This document shows, piece by piece, positions 59,760 through 64,000 of a stretch of DNA of 64,000 nt. The first letter of the stretch is position 1. Each line of letters starts with the position of its first letter. Source of the DNA: UWMA-0277 sp965183885 (GTDB taxonomy: Bacteria > Bacteroidota > Bacteroidia > Flavobacteriales > BACL11). A program made the position numbers and the translations under genes. Where the stretch lies: the NCBI GenBank assembly GCA_965183885.1, contig OZ238992.1:2046001-2110000 (forward strand), given 5' to 3'. The notes under the pieces were generated by a model. It was not told where the DNA came from. It did not search any database and was given only the letters and a program-made list of their open reading frames with translations.

Positions 59760-60755
59760 TTAACCTCCAATTGCAAACATACACCTTCCCTTTCCAAGGT
59801 CTTGCTCTTGTTTAATATCTTCAAATTTAGGAAGCCCTCCTCTCTCTTCAAACTTTGTTTCAATATTCTGAAATATTAATTTTTCAATATCTTCTCCATT
59901 TCTAAAAGCAGTAAGTAGGTCTAGCTCACCATTAGAAAATAAACAATTTTTTATTTTTCCATCAGCTGTAAGCCTTATTCTATTACATGTCCCACAAAAT
60001 GAATCAGTAACCGAACTTATCACTGCAAAAGTACCTTTTCCATTTTTCAATTGGAAATTTTTTGCAGTATCATTTTTTGCATCCTTAATTCTACTGTATT
60101 CAAATTTCTCATCTACAATATTTAGGATTTCTTTATAGCTTACAATTTTAGAAAAATCCCAAGAGTTTCCATTAAAAGGCATGAACTCTATAAACCTAAC
60201 ATGAACTTTATCGTTTCTTGTCCACTCAATAAAATCAGCAATTTCATGAATATTAACATCCTTTAAAACCACCATATTTACTTTGATTTTAAAACCATTA
60301 TCAACAAATAGTTTAATATTATCAAGTACCTTATTAAGATAATTACGTTTAGTAATAGTATAGAATTTTTCAGCATCTAAAGTATCTAAACTAATATTTA
60401 CTGACTCTAACCCAAGTTCTTGAAACAACTCCATATATTGGTCTAATAAATATCCGTTTGATGTTATTGCTAGTTCAATTGGAAGGTTTGCTAATCGAGA
60501 AATAATCTCCCGTGCATCCTTTCTTATTAATGGCTCTCCACCTGTAAGTCTAATTTTTTTAACCCCCAACGAAACAAATGTCTTTGCTATATTCAAAAGT
60601 TCATCAGCCGACATTAATTTATCATTGGGATAAAAATTTATCTTCTCATCAGGCATACAATAGAAACACCTAAAATTACACTTATCAGTCATAGAAATAC
60701 GCAAGTAATCGTGTTTCCTTCCAAAAGTATCTTTTATGCTATTTTTAAGTTCCAT
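59760..60755 (-). CDS. moaA: GTP 3',8-cyclase MoaA
   Basis: A 331-residue radical SAM enzyme that begins molybdopterin synthesis from GTP. The N-terminal cluster motif is Cys26-x3-Cys30-x2-Cys33, the second cluster uses Cys254, Cys257 and Cys271 (SFCGTCNRIRL and KNCLF), and the C-terminal Gly-Gly is kept in MFAIGG. It starts on the last base of the hemerythrin gene stop and ends 19 bases before crp. It completes the Mo-cofactor set with the operon at 54-57 kb. Confidence 0.96.
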   Translation of the reverse strand: MELKNSIKDTFGRKHDYLRISMTDKCNFRCFYCMPDEKINFYPNDKLMSADELLNIAKTFVSLGVKKIRLTGGEPLIRKDAREIISRLANLPIELAITSNGYLLDQYMELFQELGLESVNISLDTLDAEKFYTITKRNYLNKVLDNIKLFVDNGFKIKVNMVVLKDVNIHEIADFIEWTRNDKVHVRFIEFMPFNGNSWDFSKIVSYKEILNIVDEKFEYSRIKDAKNDTAKNFQLKNGKGTFAVISSVTDSFCGTCNRIRLTADGKIKNCLFSNGELDLLTAFRNGEDIEKLIFQNIETKFEERGGLPKFEDIKQEQDLGKGRCMFAIGG

Positions 60756-61486
60756 TATTTTACTTTATCAATCAAAGCATTCATTTCATCAAACTCTTCA
60801 GTTTTAATCAATTTATAAGCCAGCTGGAAAAGCGTTTCATCTTCTCTATAAATATGAAGTCTTAACATTTCAATTAACTCTAACCCATTTTGATATGCGA
60901 TATCACTTACCATGTTTTTTGAATCCTGATCTGCTAAACGCGATGAAATACCAATTAAATTAAAGGCTAAAGTGCCTAATTGAATAAATTGATAATGATC
61001 ATCTTCAAAAATATCAACTGGTGTTTGTGAAAAAGTATCTGTACCATGCTCCCCTGTTGCTCTAAATCTTTCTTCTAATAAAGGAAATAAAACCTTTTCT
61101 TCTTTCCTGTTATGCAATAACAACTCACTATCAAAAAAATGAAAAAACTCAGAGAAGCTATCATTTATCTCTTTGTTAATTTTCCATTTATCTTCTTTAT
61201 ATTGATGTAAAGCTTTTTCAAATATATTTAGTTTCTTAATAGCAACCTTATGCTCTAACATTAACTTTTTTATTACATCAGGCATTTGCTCATAAGTTAC
61301 TGCTTCAATCTTTTTTGAATAAGCTTCTGGTGGGTCCATTGGAGAATCACCTTCATCAAGACTAGGGTCTTTAGTTACTTCTCTTTTTATCGGATCATCT
61401 TGCGCTATTTTTCTACGCATATCTTTATCTAAAGTACTGCTTACTCTTTTCTTTGAATTCTTATCTACAATTGTTATCTTTTTCAT
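60755..61486 (-). CDS. Hemerythrin-domain protein
   Basis: A 243-residue protein. Residues 1-60 are polar and probably disordered. About 65-235 is a hemerythrin-like four-helix bundle with candidate di-iron ligands in LEHKVAIKKL, LLHNRKEEKVLFPLLEE, FEDDHYQFIQ and LRLHIYREDETLFQL. Such proteins sense or carry O2, NO or iron. It is the first gene of the transcript that continues into moaA and crp, so it may act with the regulator or protect the pathway. An FNR-like palindrome lies further upstream. Confidence 0.88.
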   Translation of the reverse strand: MKKITIVDKNSKKRVSSTLDKDMRRKIAQDDPIKREVTKDPSLDEGDSPMDPPEAYSKKIEAVTYEQMPDVIKKLMLEHKVAIKKLNIFEKALHQYKEDKWKINKEINDSFSEFFHFFDSELLLHNRKEEKVLFPLLEERFRATGEHGTDTFSQTPVDIFEDDHYQFIQLGTLAFNLIGISSRLADQDSKNMVSDIAYQNGLELIEMLRLHIYREDETLFQLAYKLIKTEEFDEMNALIDKVK

Positions 61487-61490
61487 GTTT

Positions 61491-61498
61491 CAAATTTA
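61491..61498 (-). promoter_or_regulatory. Promoter -7 box for hemerythrin-moaA-crp, leaderless type
   Basis: On the minus strand this reads TAAATTTG, a full TAnnTTTG match, ending four nucleotides before the ATG at 61486. Confidence 0.65.
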
Positions 61499-61515
61499 CT
61501 TAATTTTAAGCATGA

Positions 61516-61537
61516 AAAGGACTCAAAAGAGTCCTTT
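61516..61537 (-). terminator. Terminator after narK
   Basis: AAAGGACTC and GAGTCCTTT form a perfect 9-bp stem around a 4-nt loop, downstream of the narK stop codon (61561) and followed by TTTTC-like sequence on the minus strand. Confidence 0.75.
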
Positions 61538-61539
61538 CT

Positions 61540-61553
61540 ATGCTATATATCAT
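61540..61553. promoter_or_regulatory. FNR-like site upstream of the hemerythrin operon
   Basis: ATGCTATATATCAT resembles ATGAT-N4-ATCAT with one mismatch (ATGCT). Its centre is 60.5 bp from the predicted start of the hemerythrin-moaA-crp transcript, close to the class I activator position. Confidence 0.45.
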
Positions 61554-61560
61554 ATTACTA

Positions 61561-63192
61561 TTATGGGTTCTTTATATCTGCTTTTGGTCCTAAGTAGTAC
61601 CACCAGTTTAAGATTGCGCAAAATGCATAAAACACTGCAAATCCGTACATTGCAACCTCAGGAGTACCTGATTTCATATTTTCACCAATAATTTTAGGAA
61701 TTAAGAATGCTCCATATGCAGCAACTGCTGATGTCCAACCTAATACTGGTCCTGCTTGTTCTTTATTAAATACCATAGAAATAGTACGGAAAGTAGATCC
61801 GTTACCAATACCTGTAGCAGCAAATAGAATCACAATTAAAACAAAGAATTCCATAAAGAAGTCTTGTGGTGTTGCAGAATGATAAGCTAAATTAGCATAG
61901 TACCCTACTCCTATAGAAGCTAAAACCATTACTACTGCAACAACTTGAGTAATAATTGCACCTCCTAGTTTATCTGCCATTTTTCCTCCAATTGGTCTGA
62001 TTAATGCACCTACAAAAGCACCAACCCAAACATACATAAACGTTGCAGGTCCATCAGGATTTGCTAAACTATGATCCCAAACTCCGTCAGCACCTAAAAT
62101 ATGCTGTACACCAAATATAAATTTAATTGCTAAACCTACTGCTGCTGCAAACCCAATAAATGAACCAAAAGTCATGGTATAGATAATTGTCATTACCCAA
62201 GTATGCTTATTGTCAAAAATTGAGAATTGCCTTTTTAAATTATCTTTAATTTCTCCAGGAGAAAGTGCTTTCATTAATACAATCGTTAAAGCAATTACTA
62301 TAGGCAATACTATCCATTTTACCCAAGTATAAGCTTTAAATGTTAGGATAAAATATAAACCAACTGCAGCAGTTAATAAACCAATTGCTAGCAAGAATAA
62401 AATTCTTCCGAATGAAACTCCAGGACCTTTAATATTTGGAGATACTGCCTCAGTTCTAATATTATTCATTCTAGTCCAACCGAAATATGCTAAAGGAATT
62501 AACCATAACATCCATACCCATCCTGCATTTGCTAACCAAGTTTCTGACCCTGCTGCAATTCTTTTAAAAATTGTTCCTGAAGTACTTGATAAAGTTAATG
62601 GATCGCCACTTAAAGCCCCTAAGAAAGGAACTGTCATTACTAGTGGAATAAGAATTTGCATGGTAGTAACTCCAAAGTTACCTAAACCTGCATTCATACC
62701 TAAAGCATATCCTTGTTCTTTTTTAGGATAGAAAAATGAGATATTACTCATCGATGAAGCAAAGTTACCCCCACCAAAACCTGATAAGAAAGCCATCACC
62801 ATAAAAAACTCAAATGATGTTGTTGGATCTTGTAATCCTATTGCTGTACCAAATGCTGGTATCATTAATAAAGCTGTGGTAAAGAAAATTGTATTTCTAC
62901 CTCCTGCTAAACGAATAAAGAAAGATGAAGGAATACGCAAAGTTGCTCCTGTTAAACCTGCAATAGCTGGTAGCATAAATAATAATCCCATAGCCTCTAC
63001 AGGGTCTTTACCAAAAGTAAATCCTAAATTTTTCATTTGTACGGTAATAATACCCCACATTAACCAAACTGAGAACCCTACTAATAAACTTGGGATAGAC
63101 ACCCATAAGTTACGGTTCGCGATTTTTTTACCTGTTGATTCCCAAAAACTTTGGTCTTCAACATCCCATTTTGTTAAGTCTTTATTTGACAT
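61561..63192 (-). CDS. narK: NarK-family nitrate/nitrite transporter
   Basis: A 543-residue transporter with twelve to fourteen helices. The nitrate signature GFGGGNFASSMSNISFFYPK near residue 139 and LGMNAGLGNFGVTTMQILIP are diagnostic of NarK, and a second signature-like block, ATGIGNGSTFRTISMVF, is in the second half. It takes up nitrate or exchanges it for nitrite. The long C-terminal half distinguishes it from short NarK proteins. It is transcribed toward the hemerythrin operon and ends in a hairpin. A second transporter lies just upstream on the same strand. Confidence 0.94.
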   Translation of the reverse strand: MSNKDLTKWDVEDQSFWESTGKKIANRNLWVSIPSLLVGFSVWLMWGIITVQMKNLGFTFGKDPVEAMGLLFMLPAIAGLTGATLRIPSSFFIRLAGGRNTIFFTTALLMIPAFGTAIGLQDPTTSFEFFMVMAFLSGFGGGNFASSMSNISFFYPKKEQGYALGMNAGLGNFGVTTMQILIPLVMTVPFLGALSGDPLTLSSTSGTIFKRIAAGSETWLANAGWVWMLWLIPLAYFGWTRMNNIRTEAVSPNIKGPGVSFGRILFLLAIGLLTAAVGLYFILTFKAYTWVKWIVLPIVIALTIVLMKALSPGEIKDNLKRQFSIFDNKHTWVMTIIYTMTFGSFIGFAAAVGLAIKFIFGVQHILGADGVWDHSLANPDGPATFMYVWVGAFVGALIRPIGGKMADKLGGAIITQVVAVVMVLASIGVGYYANLAYHSATPQDFFMEFFVLIVILFAATGIGNGSTFRTISMVFNKEQAGPVLGWTSAVAAYGAFLIPKIIGENMKSGTPEVAMYGFAVFYAFCAILNWWYYLGPKADIKNP

Positions 63193-63219
63193 TTTTTTTA
63201 TTTTAAATTACTATAAAAT

Positions 63220-63240
63220 GGGAGTAGATTCTCTACTCCC
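63220..63240 (-). terminator. Terminator between the two nitrate transporter genes
   Basis: GGGAGTAGA pairs with TCTACTCCC around a 3-nt loop; on the minus strand it is followed by ATTTTATAG, a weak T tract. It may reduce rather than stop transcription into narK. Confidence 0.7.
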
Positions 63241-63247
63241 AATATTT

Positions 63248-64000
63248 TTATTCTTCTCCGAATGATCCTTTAGGTTCCTTAAGTGCAACTGAGCAGTAGA
63301 AGAAACTAATTAAAGCACCAGCTGCTAGTATAAAAAAGAAGGTTTTAGAATCAACCATACTTAGTATAAACAAGTAAGTTACAGCACCTACATTACCATA
63401 AGCACCTGCCATTCCTGCAATACGACCTGTCATATCTTTTTTAATTGCAGGTATCATTGCAAATGTTGCTCCCTCTGCCCCTTGTACAAACATTGAAGCA
63501 AACATGGTTATCATTACCGAAACTACTAGCCACCAAGTACCTTCAAACATTGGAACTAAAGTTTGTACTCCATCAACTACAGGACCATAATCACTAATGA
63601 ATCCCATTAATCCAAACCCTAATGAAATACCAATCATATACATAAGCATTGTTTTCTTTCTACTTCCCATCTTATCTGACAAATAACCTCCTAATGGACG
63701 AGCAACTAAATTAATTACAGCAAATGACCCTGCTACTAAACCTGCCATCTGTGGAGAGATCTTAAAGGTACTTTCAAAGAAGAAAGGTAACATAGATACT
63801 ACAGCAAGCTCTGCACCAAAATTGGCAAAGTAGGTAGAGTTTAAAGCTCCTACACTACTAAAAGCAAACTTCTCCTCTTCAGGAATACCTGCTTTTAATC
63901 TAGGCACATTAAATTGAATAATTTTATATGCTTTATAAATATAGAATACTGCAAGCACAGCCCACATCATATACATTACATCTAAACTAAACATGTTTTC
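63248..64000 (-). CDS. NarK-family nitrate/nitrite transporter, partial
   Basis: The reading frame is open through the right edge of the window, so only the last 250 residues are seen. They correspond to the second half of a NarK-type MFS protein, with six helices. NSTYFANFGAELAVVSMLPF and ARPLGGYLSDKMGSRKKTML are typical, along with GAEGATFAMIPAIKKDMTGR, the second nitrate signature region. It is the upstream neighbour of narK on the same strand, as in tandem narK1-narK2 pairs. The Met at 63994 is probably internal. Confidence 0.88.
   Translation of the reverse strand, partial: ENMFSLDVMYMMWAVLAVFYIYKAYKIIQFNVPRLKAGIPEEEKFAFSSVGALNSTYFANFGAELAVVSMLPFFFESTFKISPQMAGLVAGSFAVINLVARPLGGYLSDKMGSRKKTMLMYMIGISLGFGLMGFISDYGPVVDGVQTLVPMFEGTWWLVVSVMITMFASMFVQGAEGATFAMIPAIKKDMTGRIAGMAGAYGNVGAVTYLFILSMVDSKTFFFILAAGALISFFYCSVALKEPKGSFGEE

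Noticed and set aside
1..64000. CRISPR array, prophage or rRNA operon
   Set aside because: No regularly spaced repeats, phage structural genes or rRNA sequence were seen on reading both strands.

Overview
The window is a gene-dense, AT-rich chromosomal stretch from a member of the Bacteroidota, most likely the Flavobacteriales. Several things point there. GldF and GldG gliding-motility proteins are present. There are type IX secretion (T9SS) cargo with type A and type B sorting domains, SusC-like TonB receptors with an N-terminal carboxypeptidase-like domain, and a DUF4249 lipoprotein. Promoters carry the Bacteroidota -7 box TAnnTTTG, and ribosome binding sites are A-rich with no Shine-Dalgarno sequence. 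I do not assign a genus. No rRNA, CRISPR array, prophage or intact insertion sequence was seen.

Layout. 1-5.1 kb: 3' end of an OstA/LptA-like gene, a group III truncated haemoglobin, a VOC protein, a large T9SS type B surface protein and a decayed small secreted gene. 5.1-13.1 kb: an OmpA/PD40 protein and queE on the minus strand, then ftcD, yjdM, DUF2200, rlmF, DoxX-like, arylamine N-acetyltransferase and DUF1569 genes, ending in a strong terminator. 13.1-13.9 kb: AT-rich non-coding DNA and a tRNA-Ser(UGA). 13.9-20.6 kb: lipid A-type acyltransferase and glycosyltransferase, a frameshifted GIY-YIG nuclease gene bracketed by inverted repeats, aroQ, xerD, an MFS transporter and a methyltransferase. 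20.6-26.2 kb: an orphan HExxH metallopeptidase candidate facing a minus-strand operon phoH-purC-glycosyltransferase-sigma factor-rsmG. 26.3-32.6 kb: SAM hydrolase-like, gldF, gldG and DUF4340, then dnaN, a tiny Cys-rich lipoprotein and an outer-membrane barrel. 32.6-38.3 kb: gcvT-comB-phospholipase C-like operon, an APC permease with Usp domains and a YwaF-like membrane protein. 38.6-53.5 kb: TonB receptor/DUF4249 pair, trxB, recQ, fmt, TrmH-like, ribosomal protein THX, pdxH, YqgE, class IV aminotransferase, then a second TonB receptor with a T9SS type A cargo.

53.5-64 kb is the most coherent module and serves nitrate/NO metabolism. It holds a near-complete molybdenum cofactor set (moeA, mobA, moaD, moaE, a moaC-mogA fusion and moaA), a TauE-type exporter, the Fe-S repair protein Ric, a hemerythrin-domain protein, a Crp/Fnr regulator with four N-terminal cysteines, and two NarK-type transporters, the second cut by the window end. 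No nitrate reductase lies inside the window.

Four FNR-like palindromes sit upstream of transcription units in this module. Two of them, before moeA and ric, lie at exactly the same distance from their -7 boxes, which places both at about -41.5, the class II activator position. A coordinated FNR-type regulon encoded with its own regulator is therefore the best supported system here. The second most interesting object is the GIY-YIG relic between inverted repeats at 15733-16120. A third theme is promoter architecture: at least seven genes have the -7 box ending only 4-5 nt before the ATG, which predicts leaderless mRNAs.
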